This document shows, one piece after another, positions 52,640 to 61,341 of a stretch of 64,000 bases of DNA (position 1 is its first letter; each line of letters starts with the position of its first letter). Made by a program: the position numbers and the translations under genes. Origin of the DNA: Myxococcota bacterium (GTDB lineage Bacteria > Myxococcota_A > UBA9160 > UBA6930); NCBI GenBank assembly GCA_028285625.1, contig JANQOX010000022.1, forward strand, positions 1 through 64,000, read 5' to 3'. The notes under the pieces were generated by a model that was not told where the DNA came from, did not search any database, and was given only the letters and a program-made list of their open reading frames with translations.

Positions 52640-53631
52640 CGGGCGCGGCCCGGTGCATCCTCGTGCCGCTGCTCGCCCTGCTCGCGGCGGCTGCGACGGC
52701 GCCTGCCCATGCACATCGTCTGGCGCCGGCCTTTCTCGAGCTTCGCGAGCACGGCGACGACCGGGTGAGCGTTCGTTTCAAGACGCCGCGCATTCGTGCG
52801 TCGGGCGTGCACCTCGAGCCCCGCCTTCCCGCAGCCTGCAGCCCGGGCGCGTCGCAGCGACGAGACACCGAGCGCGCCGTCGTCCTGGCCTTCGAAGCCA
52901 TTTGCCCGGGCGGGATCGTCGGCGGTCGCGTCGGCGTGGGCGGCCTCGCCGCCAGCGGAACCAACGCCATCGTGCACGCCACGCTGCGAGACGGACGACG
53001 TCTGCGACACCTGCTCACGGCCGCCACCCCCGCCGTCGTGCTGCCCGCGCGGGAGCGCGCCTGGGACGTCGTGCGCAGCTACGCGCGACTCGGGCTCATT
53101 CACCTCGCCACCGGTATCGATCACGTCCTGTTCGTGGCGGGTCTCGTGCTGCTGGTACGCGGGCGGCGCCGGCTGATCGGTACCGTCACGGCCTTCACCC
53201 TGGGCCACAGCGTCACCCTCGCCCTGGCCGCCCTCGGCTGGGTGAGGCCGATCGCGACGTGGGTCGAGATCGGCATCGCCGCAAGTCTGGTGGTGCTCGC
53301 CGTCGAAGTCGTACGCCAGCGCGACGGGCTCGTCGGGCCGCTCGCTCGTTGGCCGGGGCTGCTCGCCGCGGGCTTCGGCCTGGTCCATGGGTTCGGGTTC
53401 GCCGGCGCGCTGCGCGAGCTGGGACTGCCCGTCGGCGACGTCCCCCTTGCCCTGCTGGCCTTCAATGTGGGAATCGAGCTGGGCCAGATCCTGCTGGTCG
53501 TCGTACTGGTCGCGCCGCTGCGCGCCCTCGCCGCACGCCCCGGCTGGCTCGGTGAGCTTCCCGCCACGGCGATCGGATCTCTCGGCTGTTTCTACGTATT
53601 CGACCGCGTGGCCCAGGCGGTGCCGCTATGA
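52633..53631 (+). CDS. HupE/UreJ-like membrane protein
   Basis: A 332-residue protein; GTG at 52633, with GGGAGGG upstream and 7 bases of overlap with the isomerase. A signal peptide (LVPLLALLAAAATAPAHAH) leads to a beta-rich exported domain (about 30-135), then six or so spans with LGLIHLATGIDHVLFVAGL, FTLGHSVTLALAAL, FGLVHGFGFAGAL and NVGIELGQ. The His/Asp/Glu in these helices are the metal-transport signature of HupE/UreJ (nickel or cobalt). Here the proteins before it suggest a combined metal or exported hydrolase system. Substrate is not proven. Confidence 0.88.
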   Translation: MVAGAARCILVPLLALLAAAATAPAHAHRLAPAFLELREHGDDRVSVRFKTPRIRASGVHLEPRLPAACSPGASQRRDTERAVVLAFEAICPGGIVGGRVGVGGLAASGTNAIVHATLRDGRRLRHLLTAATPAVVLPARERAWDVVRSYARLGLIHLATGIDHVLFVAGLVLLVRGRRRLIGTVTAFTLGHSVTLALAALGWVRPIATWVEIGIAASLVVLAVEVVRQRDGLVGPLARWPGLLAAGFGLVHGFGFAGALRELGLPVGDVPLALLAFNVGIELGQILLVVVLVAPLRALAARPGWLGELPATAIGSLGCFYVFDRVAQAVPL

Positions 53632-53641
53632 TCGCGGCGCC

Positions 53642-54592
53642 ATGGCCCACCCCTTCCGCTTCGGCGTCCAGGTCTCGTCGTTTCCGCAGACCGATTGGGT
53701 CGAGCGCGTACGGCGGATCGAGTCCCTGGGTTACAGCAGCGTCTTCTGGCCCGATCACTTCGGCACCCAGTGGGAGCCGGTGGCCGCCCAGGCGGCCGCG
53801 GCTGCGGTCACCGAACGGCTGCACGTGGGCTCGCTCGTCTACGACGTCGACTATCGGCATCCGGTGGTCCTGGCCAAGGCCGCCGCGACCACCCACCTGA
53901 TCTCCGGCGGGCGTCACGAGTTCGGAATCGGCGCGGGCTGGATGGAAACCGACTATCGCGAAGCGGGCATCGCCTACGACCGACCCGGCGTCCGCATCGC
54001 GCGACTCGACGAAGCGCTCACCATCATCCGAAGCATGTGGAGCCAGGAGCGGACGAGCTTCGAAGGCGAGCACTACCAGGTTCGCGAGGTCGCCCAGGCG
54101 GCCGAGCTTCCCGAGGGCGAGCGGCCCGCGGTCCTGGTGGGCGGCGGCGGGCCGAAGGTGCTGCGCCTGGCCGGGCGCCACGCCGACATCGTGGGCGTGA
54201 ACCCCAGCCTGCCCGAGGGCCGCATCACGCCGGCCACCGCCGCCGACTGCGCCCCCGAGCGCATCCGCGACAAGGTCGCGTGGATCCACGAGGGCGCGCA
54301 GGCCGTCGGGCGCGACCCGGCCGACATCGAGCTGAACGCGCTGGTCTTCGTGGTCGCGCTGACCGACGACCCGAAGGGCCTCCGCGAGGGCATCGCTCGC
54401 AGTACGGGCATGACGCCAGACCAGGTCGCGGACTGCCCGATCTTCCTGACGGGCCCGCCCTCGGAAGTCCGCGAGCGCCTCACCCGCCGGCGCGAAGAGA
54501 CCGGCATCAGCTATGTGGTGATCCAAGGCGGAGACGATGCCGTGCTGGCGCGCTTTGCCGAGGAGATCGTCGCCCCGTTGGCGGGAACCTGA
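53642..54592 (+). CDS. LLM-class F420/FMN-dependent oxidoreductase
   Basis: A 316-residue TIM-barrel protein, ATG at 53642, 10 bases after the previous gene. It has FRFGVQVSSFPQTDWVERVRRIESLGYSSVFWPDHF at the start, LVYDVDYRHPVVLAKAAATTHLISGGRHEFGIGAGWMETDY in the middle (the FGIGAGW motif) and a C-terminal VVIQGG. These are features of the luciferase-like group, many of which use F420. The substrate is unknown. It may be transcribed with the HupE group or with the small gene that follows. Confidence 0.9.
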   Translation: MAHPFRFGVQVSSFPQTDWVERVRRIESLGYSSVFWPDHFGTQWEPVAAQAAAAAVTERLHVGSLVYDVDYRHPVVLAKAAATTHLISGGRHEFGIGAGWMETDYREAGIAYDRPGVRIARLDEALTIIRSMWSQERTSFEGEHYQVREVAQAAELPEGERPAVLVGGGGPKVLRLAGRHADIVGVNPSLPEGRITPATAADCAPERIRDKVAWIHEGAQAVGRDPADIELNALVFVVALTDDPKGLREGIARSTGMTPDQVADCPIFLTGPPSEVRERLTRRREETGISYVVIQGGDDAVLARFAEEIVAPLAGT

Positions 54593-54595
54593 GCC

Positions 54596-54835
54596 ATGAC
54601 GCGTCTCGGCATCGACTTCGAGCACGCCTCCCGCACCTGGTGGGAATCCGGCGGAAGTGACCTCTGGGAGGCGCTCACCGGCGAACCCGATGCCAGCAGC
54701 GTGGTGGTGGACGACGACCTGGCCGCGTCTTGGCTGGGCCAGGCCGAGCAGCTGCCCGGCTGGTCGGGCGGGCCCGAGTTCGCACCTCATCCGATCCGGG
54801 CGGCCACCCTGTCCGAGGACGAAGAAGACCTTTGA
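54596..54835 (+). CDS. Small acidic protein of unknown function
   Basis: A 79-residue protein, ATG three bases after the LLM gene. It starts MTRLGIDFEHASRTWWESGG, contains no motif I know, is rich in Trp (five) and ends in the acidic tail TLSEDEEDL. Tight spacing on both sides suggests a real gene in the LLM-NYN run. The Trp-rich body could be a small protein-binding unit. Confidence 0.6.
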   Translation: MTRLGIDFEHASRTWWESGGSDLWEALTGEPDASSVVVDDDLAASWLGQAEQLPGWSGGPEFAPHPIRAATLSEDEEDL

Positions 54836-54860
54836 GCCGCAACCACCGGGGAGCCCCACC

Positions 54861-55637
54861 ATGTCGGCCGAGCCGCTGATCGCCGTCTTCGTCGACTTCG
54901 AGAACCTCGCCATCGGCGCGCGGCAGTCGAAACAAGGTGCGTTCCGGATGGACCTGGTGCTGAAACGCCTGCTCGAGAAGGGCCGCATCGTCTACAAGCG
55001 CGCGTACTGCGACTGGAGCGGCTACCGCAAGGAGACGCGCGAGTTCCACCAGCTCGGGATCGAGATGGTCGACATTCCGCAGACGAAGATGAGCGGCAAG
55101 AACTCGGCCGACATCCACATGGTCGTGGACGCCCTCGACCTGTGCTTCACCAAGAGCCACATCGACATCTTTGCGCTGCTGTCGGGCGACAGCGACTTCT
55201 CACCGCTGGTGGGGAAGCTCAAGGAGAACGACAAGCGGGTGATCACCTGCGGCGTCAAGAGCTCGACGTCGGATCTGCTGGTCGCGGCCTCCGACGAGTT
55301 CATCTACTACGACGATCTGGTTCGCGCCGCCGCGCCGGCCAAGGGGCGGGGCGCGACCAAGCGGCGCCGACCCACGGCCGAGGACAGCAAGCTCGCCGAG
55401 GGACTCGGGCAGTTGCTCTCGATCATCGAGTCACTCGACCGCGACTACGACCAGATCTGGGGGTCGATGGTCAAGCAGACCATCCGCCGGGTGCATCCGG
55501 GCTTCAACGAGGAGTACCACGGATACCGGAGCTTCTCGGAGATGCTCGAAGAGCTCGAGAAGCAGAAGCTCGTCGAGCTCGACTACGACGAGAAGCGCGG
55601 CAACTACCTCGTGCGGATGCCGAGCCGGCGGGGCTAG
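54861..55637 (+). CDS. NYN-domain (LabA/DUF88) nuclease with C-terminal LOTUS domain
   Basis: A 258-residue protein with ATG at 54861. Residues 5-150 form a NYN domain: the metal Asp in AVFVDFENLAIG, SADIHMVVDALDL and LLSGDSDFSPLVGKLKEN with GVKSST. Such proteins cut or bind RNA. Residues 185-255 match an OST-HTH/LOTUS domain (QIWGSMVKQTIRRVHPGFNEEYHGYRSFSEMLEEL and LVELDYDEKRGNYLV), which binds structured or G-rich RNA in other proteins. A basic linker (KGRGATKRRRP) joins the two. It is probably an RNA-processing enzyme; the substrate is not known. Confidence 0.92.
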   Translation: MSAEPLIAVFVDFENLAIGARQSKQGAFRMDLVLKRLLEKGRIVYKRAYCDWSGYRKETREFHQLGIEMVDIPQTKMSGKNSADIHMVVDALDLCFTKSHIDIFALLSGDSDFSPLVGKLKENDKRVITCGVKSSTSDLLVAASDEFIYYDDLVRAAAPAKGRGATKRRRPTAEDSKLAEGLGQLLSIIESLDRDYDQIWGSMVKQTIRRVHPGFNEEYHGYRSFSEMLEELEKQKLVELDYDEKRGNYLVRMPSRRG

Positions 55638-56130
55638 CGCCCTCGCTCTCCAGCAGGGCCTGTTTGCGCCACGCTCCGTAGCGGTAGCCCCCGGCCCCTC
55701 CCGCTCGCGGGACCACGCGGTGGCACGGGATGGCCACGGGGACGGGGTTCGCTCCACAGGCGCGCGCGACCGCGCGCGCGGCTCCGGGCTGGCCGAGTTG
55801 TGCGGCCAGGTCGCCGTACGTCCGTGTGGTGCCTCGGGGGATCGCGCGCAGCGCGTCCCACACCCTTCGCTGGAAGCGGCTCCCCCGCACGTCGAGGGGA
55901 AGCTCGAGGGGCGCGCCGCTCTCGATCGAGCCCGCGATGCGCCGCACGGCCCATCCCGCACGGACGTCGTCGCGCACGAGCTCGGCGTACGGGAACTCCT
56001 GGCGCAGCCCCTCCACGAGATCCGAGTCGGCATCGGCGAAGCGCACGTGGCAGACCCCGCGTGCGGTCGTGGCCGCGAGCAGGCGCCCGAGGCAGCAGGA
56101 GCGGATGGCGTAGGTGATGACCGGGGACAT
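55504..56130 (-). CDS. ogt: Methylated-DNA-protein cysteine methyltransferase
   Basis: A 208-residue protein with GGAGG before the ATG at 56130. The suicide Cys is in the motif AIPCHRVVPRAGGAGGYRYG, preceded by FQRRVWDALRAIPRGTTRTYGDLAAQLGQPGAARAV (DNA-binding helix). It removes alkyl groups from O6-alkylguanine. The conserved part ends at RKQALLESEG (near 55650). The remaining 45 or so residues are Arg/Ser-rich and run antisense to the end of the NYN gene, because no stop occurs until 55504. The tail is probably not functional. Confidence 0.9.
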   Translation of the reverse strand: MSPVITYAIRSCCLGRLLAATTARGVCHVRFADADSDLVEGLRQEFPYAELVRDDVRAGWAVRRIAGSIESGAPLELPLDVRGSRFQRRVWDALRAIPRGTTRTYGDLAAQLGQPGAARAVARACGANPVPVAIPCHRVVPRAGGAGGYRYGAWRKQALLESEGASPAGSASARGSCRASRRSRARRASASRALRASPRSSGIRGTPR

Positions 56131-56319
56131 GGCGAACCTCCACGGGCGAGGCTCGCGGCGAACCGGGCCCCCATTCCGGCGGTTCTCGGACCCTTCCCTC
56201 CGAGTGCCGACGCGAACCCTGGGGCCCCGGGGGGATCCAGACCGCTCCAAGGGCCGGAAGGGCTCGCCAAACCGCCCGGTTGTTGCCAAAGTTGCGGCCC
56301 TCAACTGGAGGACTCGCTC

Positions 56320-57414
56320 ATGGTGCCGCGCATCGGCTCCGCCATCGCTCTTCTCGCCCTGGTCTCGCTCGCGTGCGCCGCACCGCCGCTGCCCGAACAG
56401 GCGCCGCCCCAGGTCTCACCGCTGCAGGTCAACCCGGGCGCACGCCTCGGCACGGACCGGGTCGTCATCCTGCCCGATGCGTCCGGCACCATGTACGCGC
56501 GCGGAACGTTCCCCGAAGCCAAGGCGCTGTCGCGCGGTTTCATCGCGGGCATGCCCAACGGCAGCTACGACGCCGGCCTCATCTCCTTCGGCGGCACCGA
56601 TCGCATCACCGTGCCGGTGGGTCCCTTCGACCGCGGCACGCTGGCATCGACCGCCGCCGACCTGCGGGTGCTCGGCGACATCGACGGCCGCGGAGGCAAC
56701 ACGCCCTACCACCGCGTATTCCAGGAGATCCAGGAGCAGGTCACCGGTGCCGGTGGCTCGGGCGCCGTGGTCGTCTTCTCCGATGGCCTGCCCGACCGGG
56801 ATGCCTGGGCACTGATGGCGGCCGCCCAACTCGCCGAAGCGCACGGCGGCGAACTCTGCTTCCACACCGTCCAGACCGGCAACGACCCGGCCGGCGCGGC
56901 GCTGCTGCAGCAGCTCTCGCAGGTCACGAGCTGCGGCTCGTTCCGCACCTCCGATGCGGTTCGCGACCCGAGCGGCATGATGGCACTCGAGCGCGACGTG
57001 TTCCGGCCGTCCGGTGGTGGCGCCACGACCGGCGGTCGGACGACGAGCGGATCGGGCCTGCCGAGCGATACCTGCGGCGACCTCGTCCGGCTGAGGGGCG
57101 TCGAGTTCGACTTCGACGAGTCGGTGATCCGACCCGATGCGCAGCCGGTGCTCGACGTCGCCGTCGATCAGCTGAATGCCTGCCCGAAGAGCCGGGTCCG
57201 CATCGACGGCCACACCGACTGGATCGGTACCAAGGAGTACAACCAGGGCCTGTCCGAGCGGCGTGCAGAAGCCGTGCGGCGCTACCTGACCGGCAAGGGC
57301 ATCCAGTCCAACCGCCTGCGGACGCAGGGCTTCGGCGAGACGGATCCGATCGCGTCGAACCAGACCCGCGAGGGCCGCGCGCGCAACCGCCGCGTGGAGA
57401 TCCACCCGGAGTAG
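56320..57414 (+). CDS. VWA-OmpA lipoprotein
   Basis: A 364-residue protein; ATG at 56320 with GGAGG nine bases upstream. A likely lipoprotein signal (LLALVSLACAAPP; Cys19) is followed by a von Willebrand A domain (about 45-215) with the MIDAS DASGTMYARG motif, FGGTDRI and VVVFSDGLPD. A Gly/Thr/Ser linker leads to an OmpA-like peptidoglycan-binding domain (260-364) with VEFDFDESVIRPDAQPVLD, RVRIDGHTDWIGTKEYN and RAEAVRRYLTGKGI. It should sit at the outer membrane, tied to the wall and holding a protein partner by its VWA domain. Three envelope genes follow on the same strand. Confidence 0.9.
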   Translation: MVPRIGSAIALLALVSLACAAPPLPEQAPPQVSPLQVNPGARLGTDRVVILPDASGTMYARGTFPEAKALSRGFIAGMPNGSYDAGLISFGGTDRITVPVGPFDRGTLASTAADLRVLGDIDGRGGNTPYHRVFQEIQEQVTGAGGSGAVVVFSDGLPDRDAWALMAAAQLAEAHGGELCFHTVQTGNDPAGAALLQQLSQVTSCGSFRTSDAVRDPSGMMALERDVFRPSGGGATTGGRTTSGSGLPSDTCGDLVRLRGVEFDFDESVIRPDAQPVLDVAVDQLNACPKSRVRIDGHTDWIGTKEYNQGLSERRAEAVRRYLTGKGIQSNRLRTQGFGETDPIASNQTREGRARNRRVEIHPE

Positions 57415-57430
57415 CGATACCGCGCCTCGT

Positions 57431-57475
57431 GCGCGCTCCGGCGGCCCCCCGGCAACGGGGGCCGCCGGAACGCGC
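57431..57475 (+). terminator. Long hairpin between VWA-OmpA and CHASE2 genes
   Basis: TCCGGCGGCCCCC (57437-57449) is complementary to 57457-57469, with a 7-base loop, and GCGCG/CGCGC extend the stem. There is no T-run, so it may act as a weak terminator, mRNA stabiliser or processing site. Confidence 0.5.
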
Positions 57476-57560
57476 GGGTGCCAAGTCCGCACCCAAGGCC
57501 CTGGCCCCAGGGGGTCAAGCCGCGCCCCGAGCCCACCGATCTGCTCTCGGGGAGCGGATC

Positions 57561-59735
57561 ATGAACTGGGCCGACAACTTGCGCCCCTGGGTGCCGGCGT
57601 GCGTAGCGTTCGGCGCGGCAGCGTTCCTCGTCGCCACGAACCTGGCCGCACCCGCCGACCGGCTGGCCGAAGATGCGCTGCTGCGCCTGTCGCAGCGCCT
57701 GCCCGCTTCGCTCGCGCAGCACGCCCCCGACGCGGCGGTCGTCGCACTCGACGCACGGAGCTTGCGTGCTCGGCCCCGGTGGCCCTGGCCCCGCGCCCAC
57801 CACGCGGAACTCGTCGATGCGCTGACCGAGGCCGGCGCGCGGGCGATCGCCTTCGACGTCGACTTCGCCACGGCCCGCGCCGACGAGGACGCGCACTTTG
57901 CCCGGGCCATTGCGCGATCGGGTCGTGTCGCCCTGGCGGCCTTCCGCCAGACCGAAGACGTTCCCGGTGTCGGCGAACTCGAGATCGTGAATCGCCCGGC
58001 GCCGGCGCTCCGCGATGCAGCCGCCGCCGTCGGACATGTGGTGGTGCACGTCGACCCGGATGGCGGCGTGCGCGGCCACGCGGTGCCGATCGCTCTGGGC
58101 GGCGAACCCACACCGAGCCTGGCGCGCGCGACCCTCGCAATCGCGAAGGCGAGCGAAGTCGAGCCCGACCTCGCGACCGCCCCCGCGCTGCGATTCGACT
58201 ACCGCAGGGCCACGCCGGAGATCCCCGTGCTCTCGGCCGTCGACGTCCTCGAAGGGACGTTCGACCGAAGCGCCGTAGCCGGCCGCGCCGTGTTCATCGG
58301 TGCCACCGCTGCCGAGTTCCAGGACCTCTGGCCGACGCCCGTCGGGCCCGCGCGCCCCGGGGTCTGGATCCAGGCGGTGGCCTACCGGACGCTCGCCGCG
58401 CACGACGAGGGCCTGCCCGTCCTGGTGGCTTCGCGCGCCGCCGGTCTCGCCAGCGCTGCAGCGCTGGCGGCGTTCGCCATGCTGCTCTCGGGGCTTTCAG
58501 GTCGCATACGCGTGGCCGGGTTCGCCGTGCTCGCTGGCTGCGCCGTCGCGGGACACCTGGGCATGCTCGTGGGGACCGGGCTGCTGATCTCGCCCCTTCC
58601 AGGACTCGTGGCGGTGGCCCTTCAGTACGCCGCTGGCCTCGAGGCCGTCCGCCAGCGCCTCGACCGGCGTCTGGCCGAGCGCGAGCTGTCGCTGGAGGCG
58701 CTCTTCGAGGTCGGCGCAACGGCGAGCCAGAGCGCCGACCAGGGGCTCCAGGTGGGTCTGCTGCTGCTGGGCGAAGTGGTGGTTGCGCGCGCCGTGGCCC
58801 TGCTTCGCGCACGCCCCGACGGCCGGCTCTCGAACACGCGACTCGACTGGAGCTCGGACGGTGTCGCCGCGGGCGTCGCACCGGAGGTGGCCCAGGCCAT
58901 CCTACGAAGCCAACGCATGCGCGTCTTCTCCGGCAAGCTTCCCGGCGGTGGCCGGGGCGTGAGCGCCTACGTACCCCTCGTGGCGGGCGCGACGCCGGCC
59001 GGTGTGCTGGTCGTCGAACGAAGCGACCCGCGACCGCTCTCGGACGTCGAGCTGCGAACGATCGCGACGGTCGCCTCGCAGCTCGGCCTGCAGGCGCGCA
59101 ATCTGCGCCTGGTCGAGGATCTGCGTGCCACGCTGAACGCCTCGGTCGAAGCCGTGGCGAGCGCCGTCGAAGCGCGCGACGGCTACACGCAGATGCACTG
59201 CCGCAGGCTGGCCATGTTCTCCGTGACCATGGGCCGCCGCCTGGGCCTGCCCGAGGACGACCTCGAGGCCATCCGGCTCGGTGCACTGCTGCACGACGTG
59301 GGCAAGATCGGCATTCGCGACGACGTCCTGCTCAAGCCCGGCCGGCTCTCGACGGACGAACGCAACGAGATGGAGCGACACACCGAGATCGGCCATCGGA
59401 TCGTTCGCCCGATCGGCGGCCTGTCGCCGGCGACCCTCGGCTGCGTGCGCAACCACCACGAGCGCTGGGACGGCACGGGCTACCCCGACGCACTGGCCGG
59501 GCCCGACATCCCGCTGGGCGCCCGGATCGTCTCGGTGGTCGACGTCTGGGACGCGCTCTCGTCCGACCGCCCCTACAAGCAGGCCCTGCCCCAGCCCGTC
59601 GTACTCGAACTGCTGCACAAGGGTCGAGGCACGCAGTTCGATCCCGAGCTGCTGGACCTCTTCTTCCGGGTCCTCGACGAAGAAGGCGACGAGATGCTCG
59701 CCCTGGTGGCCGGAAGCGTGGGAGACGCAACGTGA
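57561..59735 (+). CDS. CHASE2-GAF-HD-GYP signalling protein
   Basis: A 724-residue inner-membrane protein with ATG at 57561. An N-terminal span (about 10-30) is followed by a periplasmic CHASE2 domain (35-285; for example VALDARSLRARPRWPWPRAHHAELVD). Three spans (about 290-360) lead to a GAF domain (380-520) and an HD-GYP domain (about 530-720) with HD at 578-579, HHERWDGTGYP at 632-642 and DVWDALSSDRPYK. HD-GYP enzymes hydrolyse c-di-GMP (or cGAMP). All metal residues appear present, so it is probably active. The stop overlaps the GTG start of the barrel gene, linking sensing to an outer-membrane protein. Confidence 0.93.
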   Translation: MNWADNLRPWVPACVAFGAAAFLVATNLAAPADRLAEDALLRLSQRLPASLAQHAPDAAVVALDARSLRARPRWPWPRAHHAELVDALTEAGARAIAFDVDFATARADEDAHFARAIARSGRVALAAFRQTEDVPGVGELEIVNRPAPALRDAAAAVGHVVVHVDPDGGVRGHAVPIALGGEPTPSLARATLAIAKASEVEPDLATAPALRFDYRRATPEIPVLSAVDVLEGTFDRSAVAGRAVFIGATAAEFQDLWPTPVGPARPGVWIQAVAYRTLAAHDEGLPVLVASRAAGLASAAALAAFAMLLSGLSGRIRVAGFAVLAGCAVAGHLGMLVGTGLLISPLPGLVAVALQYAAGLEAVRQRLDRRLAERELSLEALFEVGATASQSADQGLQVGLLLLGEVVVARAVALLRARPDGRLSNTRLDWSSDGVAAGVAPEVAQAILRSQRMRVFSGKLPGGGRGVSAYVPLVAGATPAGVLVVERSDPRPLSDVELRTIATVASQLGLQARNLRLVEDLRATLNASVEAVASAVEARDGYTQMHCRRLAMFSVTMGRRLGLPEDDLEAIRLGALLHDVGKIGIRDDVLLKPGRLSTDERNEMERHTEIGHRIVRPIGGLSPATLGCVRNHHERWDGTGYPDALAGPDIPLGARIVSVVDVWDALSSDRPYKQALPQPVVLELLHKGRGTQFDPELLDLFFRVLDEEGDEMLALVAGSVGDAT

Positions 59736-61294
59736 GCCCGGGGTCGACTCGCGCGACGGCCGCGCTCGCCGGGGCACTCCTGCTCCTGGCGCTATGCGCT
59801 GCGAGCGATGCCGCCGAGACCCCGCCGCCGCAGGAAACGAGCCCGCTTGCGCGGCTCGCGTCCGCGGCCGACGCAATGCCCGACGATCCCGCGCTTCAGT
59901 GGGCCTTGGCGCGCGCCTATGCACAGGCCGAGCGTTTCGAAGAGGCCGCGGCCGCCTACGCGGACTTCCGAGCGCGGTGGCCCGAGCGCCGTCCCGACGC
60001 CCTGCGGGCCCATGGCGACGCACTGCGGGGCGCCGGCCGCCCCGAGCAAGCCCTGCCGCTGTTGGCGGAAGCGGTGGCGAAGCGACCCGACGATGCGCTC
60101 GCGCACCTCTACCTCGGGCTCACCCAGCTCGCGCTCGGGCAGGCGGAAGCGGCCGACGCCTCCCTGGCATCGGCTGCGACGCTCGCACCCGAACTCGCCG
60201 AGACGGCGGCGCTGCTTCGTGGAACGGCCGCGCTGCGCGACGGACGCGATCGGCACGGCGAGGCCGTCCTACGCGACCTGCTCGACACGTCCGACTTCGA
60301 CGCGCCCGAGGGAGGCGTGGCCCGTCGCGTGGCGGGTGCGGTTCTCGCCCGACACACCCAGCGTGAGCGCCCCCGGATCGTGCTGTTCGCCCACGGCGGC
60401 ATCGAGCACGACTCCAACGTCACCCTCGACGCCGGACTCGACCTGCCCGGTCTTCCGACCGACCAGGCCGACTGGGTCGGCGTGTTCGGAGGCGGCATCT
60501 CTGCCGAGGCCTGGCGCGGCGAGCGGACCCAGTTGAGTCTCGGCTACCGCTACGACCGGAGCGCGCACTTCGAACTCAGTGCGTTCGACCTCGAGGGGCA
60601 CCAGGCCTGGGCCCGGGCGGGCCTGCAGCTGGGTTCGCGGCTCTGGCTGCGGGTCGACGGCCGGGGCTACACCAGCCGACTCGACGACGATCGCTACCTC
60701 GATCTCTGGTCGGCCTCCCCGGCGCTCTGGATCACGCTCGGCGACCGCGCCGGCAGCCTGCGCCTGTTCGGACTGTTCGAGCAGCAGTCGTATCACGACC
60801 CGCCGATCCTCACATCGCTCGAACGCGACGGCATCCGCTATGGCGGGGGCGTCGAGCACCTGGTCTCGATGCCCGTCCTTGGCGACCGGGGTTGGTTCTC
60901 GTGGGGCGGGCGCTTCGTGCGCACCGACACCGAGGGCGAGCGCGACTTCTTCGGCCTGGGCCCGGCGTTCGATGGCGACCGCTACGAGCTTCGACTGCGC
61001 GCCGCCCTGCCCCTGGTGTTCGGGTTTCGCCTGGAGGCGAGCGCGGTCGGTGCACGGGAGAGCTACGACCATCGCAACGTGGTCGACTTCTTGACCGACG
61101 ACGCGATCGGCGACCCCACGCCGAGCCGGCGGCGCGACACCGTGTTCGAGCTGCGCACAGCGCTGGTTCGGCCGATCGGCCGCCACGTCGACCTCGAGTT
61201 CGCGGTCCGCGCCACCTACCGAAGCTCGAACGTGGACGTCTACGACTACGACCGGCGTGTGGCCGGCGTGTACCTGCGGGTGCACGGCCCCTAG
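59732..61294 (+). CDS. Outer-membrane beta-barrel with N-terminal TPRs
   Basis: A 520-residue protein. GTG at 59732 overlaps the previous stop (GTGA). A signal peptide (ALAGALLLLALCAASDAAE) precedes four TPR-like units (about 40-180: ALQWALARAYAQAERFEEAAAAYADFR, HLYLGLTQLALGQAEAAD). From about 210 the sequence alternates strands as in a barrel: RIVLFAHGGIEHDSNVTLDAG, RTQLSLGYRYDRSAHFELSAFD and so on to the end, with a terminal hydrophobic strand. This TPR-plus-barrel layout is like Slam/DUF560 and related outer-membrane proteins. Probable role: export or sensing at the outer membrane together with the FecR protein. Confidence 0.84.
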   Translation: MSPGSTRATAALAGALLLLALCAASDAAETPPPQETSPLARLASAADAMPDDPALQWALARAYAQAERFEEAAAAYADFRARWPERRPDALRAHGDALRGAGRPEQALPLLAEAVAKRPDDALAHLYLGLTQLALGQAEAADASLASAATLAPELAETAALLRGTAALRDGRDRHGEAVLRDLLDTSDFDAPEGGVARRVAGAVLARHTQRERPRIVLFAHGGIEHDSNVTLDAGLDLPGLPTDQADWVGVFGGGISAEAWRGERTQLSLGYRYDRSAHFELSAFDLEGHQAWARAGLQLGSRLWLRVDGRGYTSRLDDDRYLDLWSASPALWITLGDRAGSLRLFGLFEQQSYHDPPILTSLERDGIRYGGGVEHLVSMPVLGDRGWFSWGGRFVRTDTEGERDFFGLGPAFDGDRYELRLRAALPLVFGFRLEASAVGARESYDHRNVVDFLTDDAIGDPTPSRRRDTVFELRTALVRPIGRHVDLEFAVRATYRSSNVDVYDYDRRVAGVYLRVHGP

Positions 61295-61341
61295 CCACGC
61301 GCGACGCCCAGCATTCCAACCCGGAGGGGAAGGAGAGTCCG

